From positions 1-64,000 of the forward strand of contig JAFXHF010000013.1 in NCBI GenBank assembly GCA_017536545.1: a DNA stretch of 64,000 nucleotides, read 5' to 3'. The notes beneath the pieces were generated by a model. That model saw nothing but the letters and a program-made list of their open reading frames with translations. It ran no database searches and was not told where the DNA came from. Within the stretch, counting starts at the first letter, position 1. Every line of letters begins with the position of its first letter. Position numbers and translations under genes: made by a program. The DNA comes from a bacterium. Its GTDB lineage: Bacteria > Cyanobacteriota > Vampirovibrionia > Gastranaerophilales > Gastranaerophilaceae. Below, piece after piece: positions 26,541 to 36,226 of this stretch.

Positions 26541-28169
26541 CTAAACATCCAAAGCTCTTCCGCCACGAGAGTTATTAACATCAGAACCATCTTCAACATT
26601 TGTTGAATATTCAGCCAAATCATCTTTACGAGTGGCTGCAACAGCCCTGACATTCGCCCATTGGCGAAGGCCTAAAATCTGTTCTTTCTGAGTAACAGAA
26701 AGCGGTACAACGTTTTTGATTGTAGCCTCTATATCCCCAAATTCTAATGGTCGTTTATTGAAAAATGCCTCATATAAAGCAGTAATTACAACTTGTTCAA
26801 TTTCAGCACCAACAAAACCTTCAGTCATATCAGCAAGCTTTTCAAGTAACTCTTCATTAACTTCCAATTTGCTAGAAACTTCTTTATCCTTAAGCCTTTT
26901 TGATAGGTGAAGTTTGAAGATTTCTTTACGCTCTCTATGAGTTGGCAAATCTACAAAGAAAATTTCATCAAAACGCCCTTTTCTTAATAGTTCAGCTGGA
27001 AGCCCACTAATATTGTTTGCTGTAGCTATAACAAATACAGGAGCAGTTTTTTCTTGCATCCAAGTTAAGAATGTACCGAAAATTCTTGATGAAGTCCCGC
27101 TATCACCATTTGACCCAGAACCCATACCACTTAAACTTTTTTCAATTTCGTCAACCCAAAGAATTGATGGTGCAACTGCTTCAGCGGTTTTAATAGCTTT
27201 TCTCATATTCTCTTCTGAACTACCAACAATACCAGAGAAAATTTTACCAAAATCAAGTTTTAATAGTGGTAATTGCCAAGCTGCACTCATTGCTTTTGCT
27301 GTCAAACTCTTACCGCAACCTGGAACACCAGTAATTAAAACACCCTTAGGAGCTGGCAAACAATATTTCTTAGCTGATTCAGACCAAGAGTTGTTGCGTT
27401 TATTTAACCAATTCTTAAGATTTTCTAATCCACCAACATCTGAAATTTTAATATCAGTATTAATAAACTCTAAAATACCAGTTTTCTTAATAACTTGCAT
27501 TTTTTCGCTAAGAATAATTGATAAATCTTTACCGTCGATTTTGCCATCATTCACCATAGATAAAGCAAAAGCGTTTTCTGCTTCTTGTAAAGTCAAACCT
27601 AATGCTGCTTTACATAGCTTTTCTTTACCTTCTTCATCCAATCCAGACGTATCAATCTGATTATTTTGGGTAACCATTTTGTCTAATTTAGATTTAATTT
27701 CTTCTAGTGTTGGAAGCGGCATATCTACGATAGTAACTTCTTTTTGCATTGATTCAGGGATTAAAAGTTCTGAAGCGATAAAGATGACATTTTTTCTAAA
27801 TTTACTTGTCTTTAATTCACCAATAATATCTCTTAAACGTCTAACAACATTATAATCAACTTGGCGACCTTTCACCCCAAAATAAACGTGAAAATCGCAC
27901 ATTACAAATACCGCATTTTTATTACAATCTCTGATGAAGTCAATTGCTTTATCTGGGCTGCTTGTGCCTTCTATTTTTTTACCCTCAAGTAAAAAACCAT
28001 TTGTTTGAGTCCAAACATATACTTCACGAGGAACTCGAACTAGCTTTTCAGATTTTGCTAATTTTTTAATAACAGAAAGAGCACGTTCTTCTTCCCAAGT
28101 TGTGATATAAATATATGGAAATCTAGCTCTGAATAATTTAGATAATTGTGCAGTAATATTGTTAGTCAT
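26541..28169 (-). CDS. Ycf46-like AAA+ ATPase
   Basis: A 542-residue AAA ATPase. The N-terminal 230 residues have the Ycf46 pattern (FRARFPYIYITTWEEERAL). The AAA module has Walker A GVPGCGKSLTA (around residue 285), Walker B SILWVDEIEKS, an ARG-finger region LRKGRFDEIFFVDLP, and a C-terminal lid GFVGAEIEQVV. Ycf46 is conserved in cyanobacterial and plastid genomes, and has been tied to inorganic carbon use in Synechocystis, which can hardly be its role in this fermenter. Part of the DUF2997-DUF1257-Ycf46-radical SAM cluster. Confidence 0.9.
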   Translation of the reverse strand: MTNNITAQLSKLFRARFPYIYITTWEEERALSVIKKLAKSEKLVRVPREVYVWTQTNGFLLEGKKIEGTSSPDKAIDFIRDCNKNAVFVMCDFHVYFGVKGRQVDYNVVRRLRDIIGELKTSKFRKNVIFIASELLIPESMQKEVTIVDMPLPTLEEIKSKLDKMVTQNNQIDTSGLDEEGKEKLCKAALGLTLQEAENAFALSMVNDGKIDGKDLSIILSEKMQVIKKTGILEFINTDIKISDVGGLENLKNWLNKRNNSWSESAKKYCLPAPKGVLITGVPGCGKSLTAKAMSAAWQLPLLKLDFGKIFSGIVGSSEENMRKAIKTAEAVAPSILWVDEIEKSLSGMGSGSNGDSGTSSRIFGTFLTWMQEKTAPVFVIATANNISGLPAELLRKGRFDEIFFVDLPTHRERKEIFKLHLSKRLKDKEVSSKLEVNEELLEKLADMTEGFVGAEIEQVVITALYEAFFNKRPLEFGDIEATIKNVVPLSVTQKEQILGLRQWANVRAVAATRKDDLAEYSTNVEDGSDVNNSRGGRALDV

Positions 28170-28191
28170 AGTTATAAACCTCTTCTTGGCT

Positions 28192-28797
28192 TTATTTTAC
28201 AATATTTTTACCTAGTTGTAAACATAAATTTTTCTTTATCTGATTAAAATCTCCCATACCATTGATTTCCAACTTCCCATCCTCGCTGATACGAGCTTCT
28301 ATCTTATTTTTATACTGAGATATGACCTCTGGAGAATAAACATCAGTCAAAAAATGATAACACTGATTTGATGAACCAACCCAAGGGCGAGATAAATCAA
28401 AGTTTTCTTTTTCAAAACCTCCATCAATAAGTAAATCAATTTGAGCTAATAGTTCATTTACCCACTGATCATTTTTAGCTTTTAATTCTTCTAAGGTGTA
28501 ACCTGTAAAACAAAGAACAGAAAGCCCTAACGATTTAACTTTAGCTGCAAGTAATGATAATTCTTGAGCCTGCTCAAAAGGTTCTCCACCCAGAAAAGTA
28601 ACCCCCTCAATATTTTGTGTTTCTTTAATTTGCAGAAACAACTCCTCAACAGAATATTTAGTTCCAACTCCAAATTCCCAAGTATCTTTCGCCCAGCAAT
28701 CAGGGCAATGTTTTTTACATCCCTGAACCCAAATACAAAAACGATTCCCTGGGCCTTCAACTTGAGTATTTTTTAGAATTTTAAAAACTTCTATCAT
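28192..28797 (-). CDS. Radical SAM protein of the NrdG/PflA-activase type
   Basis: A 201-residue protein with the radical SAM cluster CKKHCPDC (Cys27, Cys31, Cys34) and the SAM-binding GGE in VTFLGGEPFEQ. Its VEGPGNRFCIWVQG start and size resemble anaerobic ribonucleotide reductase activase NrdG, but no NrdD is nearby. Its stable place in the Ycf46 cluster suggests it modifies or activates a partner here. Its start overlaps the stop of the upstream HhH gene (TAATG), so the two are translationally coupled. Confidence 0.85.
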   Translation of the reverse strand: MIEVFKILKNTQVEGPGNRFCIWVQGCKKHCPDCWAKDTWEFGVGTKYSVEELFLQIKETQNIEGVTFLGGEPFEQAQELSLLAAKVKSLGLSVLCFTGYTLEELKAKNDQWVNELLAQIDLLIDGGFEKENFDLSRPWVGSSNQCYHFLTDVYSPEVISQYKNKIEARISEDGKLEINGMGDFNQIKKNLCLQLGKNIVK

Positions 28798-29810
28798 TAG
28801 AAATCAACAATCCTACCTTCAGAATAATCATCTTCATCAATTTTTTCAGAAGGTTTCCCAATAACAATCATCGGTCTAATTTTATGAACAAAATGTTCTT
28901 TCACATTTGCTACAGCAAAGAAATCCTCTTCAGATTTAAATAACCCATTCAAATCACGATGTTCTACAATTTTCTTCGCACCTACAATATTTATACCAGG
29001 TAAAATTGCAATTTCACTGGCAGTTGCAAAATTTATGTCAATTTTATTCGAACCTGATGAAAGAATTTCACCTAAATCACTAAATTGCTCAGATTGAGCC
29101 TCTTTTGGAATATATTTTTCTTGTTCACGCATATCAGAAAGGTTGGTAAACTCTACATCATTCTGAGCTTTAGGAACATATTGTTCTTGCTCTTGAATAT
29201 TATTTATATCAACAAAACTTGCACCTTTGTCATTGACTCTATTTGAGCCATCACCAAAAGAATCAGCCTGAATATTTCCCATCTCTACATACTTTGGACC
29301 AGCATTAGTTTTATTTATCTGGATTTCTCTTTTCTTTGGTTGAGTTTTTGGCATTTCTAAAGTTATAACTTCAACGTGAGTATCATAACTATAAAAAGAA
29401 ACTAGCGAATCTAATGTCATAAAACTATCAAAAACTCTACAAGCTCTATTCCAAGCTTTGTTAATATTTAATTGACCTCTCTTAAGAGTAAACATTCTTT
29501 TTGCATGTCGACTATCTGAAAAATTGTCCATAACAACAATTTTTTCATCTGGCGTAAAAATAATAGTTACATGGTCATTGTGCAATGCATTTTCCCTAAG
29601 CACAAATTGTCGATTTACTCGATTTATACTAAATTTTTTGTATATATAATCCATTAATAAATAACGCACAATTAAAAACGGGATTAAACACGCCAAACCA
29701 ACAGCAAGCGTAACTTTCAGCACCGATGGATTGAAAATAAACAGCCCAATAAGACTGGCAATAATACCAATAGCACTACTATATCGATTTCTATAACTCA
29801 TACGAAACAT
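28797..29810 (-). CDS. Membrane-anchored helix-hairpin-helix protein
   Basis: A 337-residue protein with two N-terminal membrane segments (SSAIGIIASLIGLFIF and VTLAVGLACLIPFLIVRYLL). These are followed by a beta-rich region, then a linker containing two similar units (NNIQEQEQYVPKAQNDVEF and NLSDMREQEKYIPKEAQSEQ). A ComEA-type helix-hairpin-helix closes the protein: INFATASEIAILPGINIVGA followed by KKIVEHRDLNGLFKSEEDF. In ComEA this domain binds DNA. It is first in the Ycf46 cluster. Another in-frame ATG lies 9 nt downstream of the chosen start. Confidence 0.75.
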   Translation of the reverse strand: MFRMSYRNRYSSAIGIIASLIGLFIFNPSVLKVTLAVGLACLIPFLIVRYLLMDYIYKKFSINRVNRQFVLRENALHNDHVTIIFTPDEKIVVMDNFSDSRHAKRMFTLKRGQLNINKAWNRACRVFDSFMTLDSLVSFYSYDTHVEVITLEMPKTQPKKREIQINKTNAGPKYVEMGNIQADSFGDGSNRVNDKGASFVDINNIQEQEQYVPKAQNDVEFTNLSDMREQEKYIPKEAQSEQFSDLGEILSSGSNKIDINFATASEIAILPGINIVGAKKIVEHRDLNGLFKSEEDFFAVANVKEHFVHKIRPMIVIGKPSEKIDEDDYSEGRIVDF

Positions 29811-29869
29811 ACAATACTAACATATCATAGATTAAAAATTTTCAATGATGTAAATAGATGATTTTATGC

Positions 29870-29875
29870 TAAAAT
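29870..29875 (+). promoter_or_regulatory. Extended -10 box for leaderless aroA transcript
   Basis: TGC-TAAAAT is followed by 6 nt (CAAACT) and the ATG of aroA. The TGn extension and the lack of an SD support leaderless expression. Confidence 0.55.
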
Positions 29876-29881
29876 CAAACT

Positions 29882-31159
29882 ATGCAAAAGAAAGTTTCAA
29901 GATTAAACAAACCTCTAAATGGTCAAATTATAATTCCTGCAGATAAATCCATCTCGCACAGAGCTGTGATGTTTTCAGCTTTAGCAAAGGGAAAATCTAT
30001 TATTAGAAACTTCTCAGATGGACAAGACCCACTTACAACACTAAAAATATTTAATCAACTTGGGGTTGAAAGTGAAATCAAAGGAAATGAGATTGTAATA
30101 AAATCAAACGGGATATTGAAACAAAGTGCAACGCACCTTGATTGCGGAAACTCTGGAACCACAATGCGTTTAATTTCTGGAATTTTGGCTGGTCAAAAAT
30201 TCGATTCTGTTTTAATTGGCGATGAGAGCCTATCAAAACGCCCTATGAAAAGAATTATTGAACCTTTAACTCAAATGGGTGCAATTATAGAATCAAACGA
30301 ATATAAAGCTCCACTAAAAATTACTGGTCAAGACTTACACGCAATTGATTACATTTCACAAATTGCATCCGCTCAAGTTAAATCTTGTATATTACTTGCA
30401 GGATTAGGTATAAATGATGGCAGCACATCTGTCACTGAACCACATCTTTCAAGAAATCATACTGAACTTATGCTAAAAGCAATGGGGGCAAACATTACAA
30501 CTAATGGTACAAAAGTTTCAATCCAAAAATCAGAGCTTGCTCCGATTGAAATAGATATCTGCGGAGATATTTCATCAGCTGCATATTTTATTGTTGCCAC
30601 TTTAATTGTTCCAAACTCAAAAGTCATACTAAAAAATGTCGGTCTTAACCCAACAAGAACGGGCATTTTAGATGTTGCACAAAAAATGGGAGCAAATATT
30701 CAAATTCTTGATGGAAAAGAGGTTTGTGGAGAAAAAGTTGGGGATATTCAAATTGAATACTCCCAATTAAAGGGGTGTGAAATTTCTGGAGAAATCATAC
30801 CTCGACTTATTGATGAAATCCCAGTCATCGCAGTTCTAGCTACTCAAGCACAAGGTACAACCATAATTAAAGATGCTCAAGACTTACGCAATAAGGAATC
30901 TGATAGAATTACAGCTGTTGTAACTGAACTAAAAAAACTTGGTGCAAATATCGAAGAAACTCCAGATGGTATGGTAATTTGTGGCAGGGATAAATTACTA
31001 GGAGGCTGTGAAGTGGAAACTTATCACGACCATAGGCTTGCTATGAGCTTATATGTTGCTGGACTAATCTGCGAAAAAGAAATTTTAATTAATGGTTTTG
31101 AATGGGTAGATATTTCATTCCCTACATTTGAAGAACTATTCATATCATTAAATAAATAA
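29882..31159 (+). CDS. aroA: 3-phosphoshikimate 1-carboxyvinyltransferase (EPSP synthase)
   Basis: This joins shikimate-3-phosphate and PEP in the sixth step of the shikimate pathway. The 425-residue protein has PADKSISHRAVMFSALAKG at the N-terminus, the signature LDCGNSGTTMRLISGIL (residues about 80-97) and RNKESDRITAV near residue 340, then DHRLAMSLYVAGL. The LDCGNSGTTMR form is usual for glyphosate-tolerant class II enzymes as well as many bacteria, so class is not assigned. The following gene starts 35 nt downstream. Confidence 0.97.
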   Translation: MQKKVSRLNKPLNGQIIIPADKSISHRAVMFSALAKGKSIIRNFSDGQDPLTTLKIFNQLGVESEIKGNEIVIKSNGILKQSATHLDCGNSGTTMRLISGILAGQKFDSVLIGDESLSKRPMKRIIEPLTQMGAIIESNEYKAPLKITGQDLHAIDYISQIASAQVKSCILLAGLGINDGSTSVTEPHLSRNHTELMLKAMGANITTNGTKVSIQKSELAPIEIDICGDISSAAYFIVATLIVPNSKVILKNVGLNPTRTGILDVAQKMGANIQILDGKEVCGEKVGDIQIEYSQLKGCEISGEIIPRLIDEIPVIAVLATQAQGTTIIKDAQDLRNKESDRITAVVTELKKLGANIEETPDGMVICGRDKLLGGCEVETYHDHRLAMSLYVAGLICEKEILINGFEWVDISFPTFEELFISLNK

Positions 31160-31194
31160 CAAATTTATTTTTTAGGGGTTTTAAAATAAATATC

Positions 31195-33285
31195 ATGAAG
31201 ATATTACCGATAAATTTTATAGAAACTAATAAAACACGAAATAATACAAATAATTCTCAGACAAATAAACTAGAACTTATAAACTCGACACCTCAAGTTA
31301 AAGTTCCATCAAATTTGTCGCAAGTGTATTTCACTGGCATTATTCCAAGAGCAAATCGTCTTGCAAAATCTGATTATTTAATATCTTCATATATTGCTGA
31401 AATTGGCAAGGCTCGTAGATTTCACGGAGATAGAGCAGTTGTTGACCTATCAATGGGAAACCCAGATTTAACACCACCAGAAAAAGCCAAAAAAGTATTA
31501 CAGGAAAAAGTAAACGACCTTTGGTCGCATAGATATAACAGTCCAAAAGGTGAAGGTACTCTATTTCATACAGTTAGTGCTTGGATGAAAAAAAGATTTA
31601 ACGTAGAAATTAACCCTAGAACAGAAGTTATGGCAACTTCAGGTTCATCAGATGCTGTTGACCATATTTTTACAGCATACGCAAACCACGGAGATAAAAT
31701 TCTTGTCCCAAACCCAGGCTATTCTCTATATGACGATTTAATTACTCGACACGATTTGGTAAAAGTTCCTTTCAATTTAGATGCTAAAAAAGGTTACTTA
31801 CCAGACTTTTCAACAATGCCAGATGATGCAAAAATTTTAATACTAAATTACCCACATAACCCAACAGGTTCATTTGCACCAAAAGAAACTTTTGAAGCTG
31901 CCGTAAAATGGGCAAAAGAGACACAAACCCTAATAATTCACGATATGGATAATAGTGAAATTACACATTCTGGAATTAAACCACCTAGCATTATGCAAGT
32001 TGATGGGGCAAAAGAAGTAGCGTATCAAGTGCATACGATGAGCAAAGCACAAAGTATGCCAGGGTTTAGAGTTGCTTTTACTGTAAGTGACTCTGAAAAC
32101 ATTGCCAACTTATTAGATGCAAAATACTTATCAGGTGGAAGCGTTTATGTACCAGTTCAACACGCAGCAGCTGCTGCTTTAAAAGACGAAGAAGGTTATA
32201 TTGATAAAGTCAATAAAATATACAGAAATCGCAAAAACACTGCTATCAATTGGTTAAACAAACTTGGTAGTGACGCAAAACCAACAGATGGCACCTACTA
32301 TTTATGGACAAAAATTCCACCAGAATTCACCTCAGATGAATTTTTTAAATACGTACTTCATAAGGCACACGTTGCATTCACCCCAGGAGATGTTTTCGGA
32401 AGCAACGGTGAAGGCTATGTAAGAATTGTAATGTCTGCAGACGAAAATGTGATAAACAAATGCTTTGAAAGAATTGAAAAAGCAGGTATCCGTTTTGATA
32501 CACCAAAATCCCAATTGCCTCAACATATTCAAGACGAAATTAGACAAATGGCAGAGGGTACATATTCTATCGAACCAAAATCAGATAGAGATTTCAGACA
32601 ATATATTAGTTCATTAAAGACTCTAAGAGAAGAATTATTACAAAGATTTGCGTCAAAAGATACTAAATTCCAACGACTAATTCCACAAGAAAACGTAGAG
32701 CTTCCTTGGAATATCTTAAAAAATGGACAAAGTGTTTATGTCCAAAATATTCAAGAAGCAAAACCTTTATTTGCTGAGATTACAGATATTACACCATTTA
32801 GCAATAAAGCCGAATACAAAAAACTCGCATCAGAAATCAAAAGACAGTGGCTTAAAAAAGATTATCCACAAGCAGATATTCTACCTCCATATAAATCACT
32901 TACTTTCTACCCTGATGCACATTATTTCACACTAAGAACTGATGATGGCAGGTTACAAGCACTTGCAAACGTTGAAATCCAAAATGATGGGGTTGTATGG
33001 GGTAGAAGTCTTAACACTGCACCGTGGAACCAAGGCAAAAATGGAGAAATTAGAGGCTGTGGTAAAGCAATCATTGCAAGAATGGTAAGTTTCTGTCTTG
33101 AAACAGGAAATAAAGTACTAAAATTTGCAACAGACAAACCTGAAAACATAAGACTTTATAAAAGTATTGGAATGATAGAAGATGGAACAAGAAACTTTGG
33201 TGGAACTATTCATACCGTACTTAAATTTGATGAAGAAGGTATGAAAACTTTCTTAAACAAATACCAAATCAATTTAAGTTTCTAA
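31195..33285 (+). CDS. Class I/II aminotransferase fused to a GNAT-like domain, with N-terminal FTG motif
   Basis: A 696-residue fusion. After MKILPINF and YFTG at residues 45-48, residues about 60-440 form a fold-type I PLP enzyme similar to LL-diaminopimelate/aspartate aminotransferases: SMGNPDLTPP, RYNSPKGEGTL, PNPGYSLYDDL, NYPHNPTGSF and HTMSKAQSMPGFRVAF, where the Lys is the Schiff-base residue. Residues about 540-690 look like a GNAT acetyltransferase: GCGKAIIARMVSFCLETGNK and ENIRLYKSIGMIEDGTRNF. The two could transaminate then N-acylate one substrate. It follows aroA, but without evidence of an operon; a TAAAAT box lies 7 nt before the start. Confidence 0.85.
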   Translation: MKILPINFIETNKTRNNTNNSQTNKLELINSTPQVKVPSNLSQVYFTGIIPRANRLAKSDYLISSYIAEIGKARRFHGDRAVVDLSMGNPDLTPPEKAKKVLQEKVNDLWSHRYNSPKGEGTLFHTVSAWMKKRFNVEINPRTEVMATSGSSDAVDHIFTAYANHGDKILVPNPGYSLYDDLITRHDLVKVPFNLDAKKGYLPDFSTMPDDAKILILNYPHNPTGSFAPKETFEAAVKWAKETQTLIIHDMDNSEITHSGIKPPSIMQVDGAKEVAYQVHTMSKAQSMPGFRVAFTVSDSENIANLLDAKYLSGGSVYVPVQHAAAAALKDEEGYIDKVNKIYRNRKNTAINWLNKLGSDAKPTDGTYYLWTKIPPEFTSDEFFKYVLHKAHVAFTPGDVFGSNGEGYVRIVMSADENVINKCFERIEKAGIRFDTPKSQLPQHIQDEIRQMAEGTYSIEPKSDRDFRQYISSLKTLREELLQRFASKDTKFQRLIPQENVELPWNILKNGQSVYVQNIQEAKPLFAEITDITPFSNKAEYKKLASEIKRQWLKKDYPQADILPPYKSLTFYPDAHYFTLRTDDGRLQALANVEIQNDGVVWGRSLNTAPWNQGKNGEIRGCGKAIIARMVSFCLETGNKVLKFATDKPENIRLYKSIGMIEDGTRNFGGTIHTVLKFDEEGMKTFLNKYQINLSF

Positions 33286-33286
33286 A

Positions 33287-34111
33287 TTACTCTTTTACCC
33301 CACCTTGCAAAATATCATTGATGAAGTATTTCTTACCCAACAAAAATACTCCAACAACAGGTATTGTACAAATTACAGAACACGCCAACAAATCACCCCA
33401 CAAAGTAAGTTCTCTAAAACTTCCTTTAAATATAGCTAACCCAACAGGTAAAGTTCTCATTGATTCTGTATTAGTAACAATCAACGGCCACATAAAGCTA
33501 TTCCAAGTAGTTACAAATGTGAATATTGAAAGCGTTGCAATCGCAGGGATTGACAGTGGTAAAGCAATTTTAAAAAATGTAGTAAAGATATTACATCCAT
33601 CAATTTTTGCTGATTCCTCCAAGTCCTTAGGCAAACCTAAGAAATATTGCCTCATCATAAATATTCCAAACCCACCAAACAACCCAGGTAAAATCAAGGC
33701 TTGGTATGTATTTATCCACTCTAATTGACGCATTAAAAAGAACAATGGAATAATATTCACTTGAGGCGGAACAAGCATTGTTATAAGGATAATTAGAAAC
33801 AATGCATCTCGAAATTTAAACGTTAATCTTGCAAAAGCATAACCAGCTAATGCCGAAAACAAAACTTGTCCAACAGTAGTAATAACTGCAACAAACAAGC
33901 TATTTACAAAATATTTCCAGATAGGGATTTTTTCAAATACACTGGAATAATTTTCCAAAGTTAAAGGCGAATAAAATAATTTACCACCTTGATTAAAGAT
34001 TTCACCATTTGGAACAAGCGAAAGATTTATCATTGCAAAAAATGGATAAAGCATTGATATTGCAATCAACACTAAACAAAAATAACCAACAATTTTTCTC
34101 CAATTTTTCAT
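33287..34111 (-). CDS. Carbohydrate ABC transporter permease (MalG family), orphan
   Basis: A 274-residue inner-membrane permease with six hydrophobic segments and the coupling motif EESAKIDGCNIFTTFFKIALP, the EAA loop that contacts the ATPase. NIIPLFFLMRQLEWINTYQA and MMRQYFLGLP are typical of MalG/UgpE proteins. No solute-binding protein, second permease or ATPase gene adjoins it, so its partners must be encoded elsewhere. It converges on the aminotransferase fusion gene with one base between the stops. Confidence 0.92.
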   Translation of the reverse strand: MKNWRKIVGYFCLVLIAISMLYPFFAMINLSLVPNGEIFNQGGKLFYSPLTLENYSSVFEKIPIWKYFVNSLFVAVITTVGQVLFSALAGYAFARLTFKFRDALFLIILITMLVPPQVNIIPLFFLMRQLEWINTYQALILPGLFGGFGIFMMRQYFLGLPKDLEESAKIDGCNIFTTFFKIALPLSIPAIATLSIFTFVTTWNSFMWPLIVTNTESMRTLPVGLAIFKGSFRELTLWGDLLACSVICTIPVVGVFLLGKKYFINDILQGGVKE

Positions 34112-34176
34112 AAAAAAATTATATCATATATTGTAAAATATTAGCAAAATTTCGTCTTCACAGACTTAAAACAGAT

Positions 34177-36183
34177 ATGAGAATTCTCCCCATTTCATAT
34201 AACTTATTTTTGCAAAATAAAATCCCGCAAAACTATTCATCTTTCACTCCAAAAACAACTCTGAAACAAGATGAAGTAAGTTTTACTGGAAATACAGAAA
34301 TGAGTGATGATGAATACGCAAGCAAATATAAATCCGTAATCAAACAGCTTTATACAAGACTTAAACAAGAAAATTTAGATGTTTCAAAATTCAAAGATTT
34401 TCCAATTTATCTTGAAAAAGATACTGTTGATTTTGCCCAAACCTTAATCAAAGATAAAGAATTTCCAATTCATCTTATAACAAACGTAATTGGTGAAATT
34501 AGTGGAGTAAATCTTCTTAAACCATACGCAAAAGAAAACTACAAATTATACGTAAAAATGTACAATCAGTGTATAAACAACCCAGAAATCTATACACCTA
34601 TGCATCACGCACCACTCACTAAAGACGATATTGATAAATTCTTCGACAAAAAAGCAAAGGATCTTTTAATTTTATCTGGACTAGATGATGAAGAATTAAA
34701 CGACATCATCTTAAGAAAAAGATTTGATAAAGCTCCAGAATACTTAAAACAAGTATCCAGATTATTCAAATTTAAAAAATATGAACTTCTAAAACAAGGT
34801 CTAAAATGTAAAACCCAAAATGGTAAACCTTTAAAACCAAATCAAAAACTTGAATTGCTTGAATTATTCAATGCTTATGGGGTAACACATTCCTCACCAC
34901 AAATAATTGTTGATATGGTAAAGCGTGGAACAATTAACCTTGAAAAACTAAAAGAAAATCTTTTCAACCAAATTTGGCAAAGCTGTGAATATACAAAAGA
35001 AGATTTGTCACAAATACCTAAGAAAAAACTATACTCTTGGGATATGACATACTTATATTTAATTCCAAAACACTTACAAACCAATAGAAGTGATTTTATC
35101 GATATCATAAAAATGGGGAATTCAAGAAAAAATTTCAAAACAATAATTCTTGATAAAACAAACGAATATGGACAAAATAACGAAAAAACCAAAAATAGAT
35201 TTAAACATCAAAATCTAGATTTTGCAAAATGGTTTACCCCACCGCAAGAAATTAATCGACACCTTGTAATCAACGACCATAACGCAGGGGTGCTAGAAAA
35301 CACATGTATTCAATTTGAGGAAAACGTTAACCTACTAAGAAAAATTCGAGTAGGAAACAAATACCCAGTAAAAATTTTCATAGATAAAAGATACAAGAAT
35401 TTTATACAAGATGACGAATTTATCATCCCAGAAGAAATAAGAAATAACAGAGTAAAACTTCGACATTTAATAAGCGGTTTTAAAGAAGATATGCGACCTG
35501 TTGCAGAAAGAACAGTTCACAACGTAAACAACAATAAAGACCACGAAACCTTAGAACGAGCAATGTTAACTATGACCATACTAAACCACCTTGATGGTTT
35601 GATTGTGTCAGCGTGGGAAATTCCAGAAAGTTTTGAACTACACCGAAATTTAGATTTAACAATAAAAATGTGGGATAGAATTCCACAAAAAGATCTTTTC
35701 CAAGGAAATTATTCAACTTGTTGTATTGGTATGGGTGAATTCAACGCACAAGCAATGACAACTTATTTAGGAAACGCAACATTTAACATGATAGAAATTA
35801 TTGACAATAACACAAGTAACACAATCGGAAATGCACTTTGTTATTACGCACTTGACGGGGACAAAAAGCCTATTTTAGTACTTGATAACATTGAAATAAA
35901 TAACAATTTCAAAGCAACACAAGAGGCAAGAAGACATATTCGTAATGAAATCTTTGAATACTGCAAAAACTTGAATAAGATTGTAGCAAAAAATGAGAAT
36001 TTACCGATATATCTGGGTGGTTCATATAATGATGTACCAACATATGATTTAGAAGAATTTGAAGATAAATATATCACATTACTTGGAAAAGTTGATACAA
36101 ATATGACTTATCTTGATGCCTTCAAAGGTTGGGTTACAGATAAAGAAATTCAAGGAAATATCCCTTTACTAAAAGCTTTATAA
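34177..36183 (+). CDS. Large uncharacterised protein with N-terminal FTG motif
   Basis: A 668-residue protein that starts MRILPISY and has VSFTG at residues 34-38. I do not recognise a family. Residues 50-300 look mostly helical, and the last 180 residues are a mixed fold with conserved-looking CCIGMGEFNAQAMTTYLGN, IGNALCYYALDGDKKPILVL and DNIEINNNF. This end weakly recalls acetyltransferase or cysteine-enzyme folds, with paired Cys near residue 515. Its N-terminal motif links it to the aminotransferase fusion upstream and to the phosphatase and peptidase genes near 19-20 kb. Confidence 0.65.
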   Translation: MRILPISYNLFLQNKIPQNYSSFTPKTTLKQDEVSFTGNTEMSDDEYASKYKSVIKQLYTRLKQENLDVSKFKDFPIYLEKDTVDFAQTLIKDKEFPIHLITNVIGEISGVNLLKPYAKENYKLYVKMYNQCINNPEIYTPMHHAPLTKDDIDKFFDKKAKDLLILSGLDDEELNDIILRKRFDKAPEYLKQVSRLFKFKKYELLKQGLKCKTQNGKPLKPNQKLELLELFNAYGVTHSSPQIIVDMVKRGTINLEKLKENLFNQIWQSCEYTKEDLSQIPKKKLYSWDMTYLYLIPKHLQTNRSDFIDIIKMGNSRKNFKTIILDKTNEYGQNNEKTKNRFKHQNLDFAKWFTPPQEINRHLVINDHNAGVLENTCIQFEENVNLLRKIRVGNKYPVKIFIDKRYKNFIQDDEFIIPEEIRNNRVKLRHLISGFKEDMRPVAERTVHNVNNNKDHETLERAMLTMTILNHLDGLIVSAWEIPESFELHRNLDLTIKMWDRIPQKDLFQGNYSTCCIGMGEFNAQAMTTYLGNATFNMIEIIDNNTSNTIGNALCYYALDGDKKPILVLDNIEINNNFKATQEARRHIRNEIFEYCKNLNKIVAKNENLPIYLGGSYNDVPTYDLEEFEDKYITLLGKVDTNMTYLDAFKGWVTDKEIQGNIPLLKAL

Positions 36184-36191
36184 ACTAGAAC

Positions 36192-36220
36192 TTTACAATA
36201 ATTGCTCAAAGGTTTATAAT
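36192..36220 (+). promoter_or_regulatory. Promoter for leaderless transcript
   Basis: TTTACA (36192-36197), a 17-nt spacer and TATAAT (36215-36220) are followed by exactly 6 nt and the ATG at 36227. Confidence 0.6.
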
Positions 36221-36226
36221 TAAACT

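Noticed and set aside
28192..28797. Anaerobic ribonucleotide reductase activase proper
   Set aside because: No NrdD is near, and the gene is embedded in the Ycf46 cluster, so the specific label nrdG is not justified.
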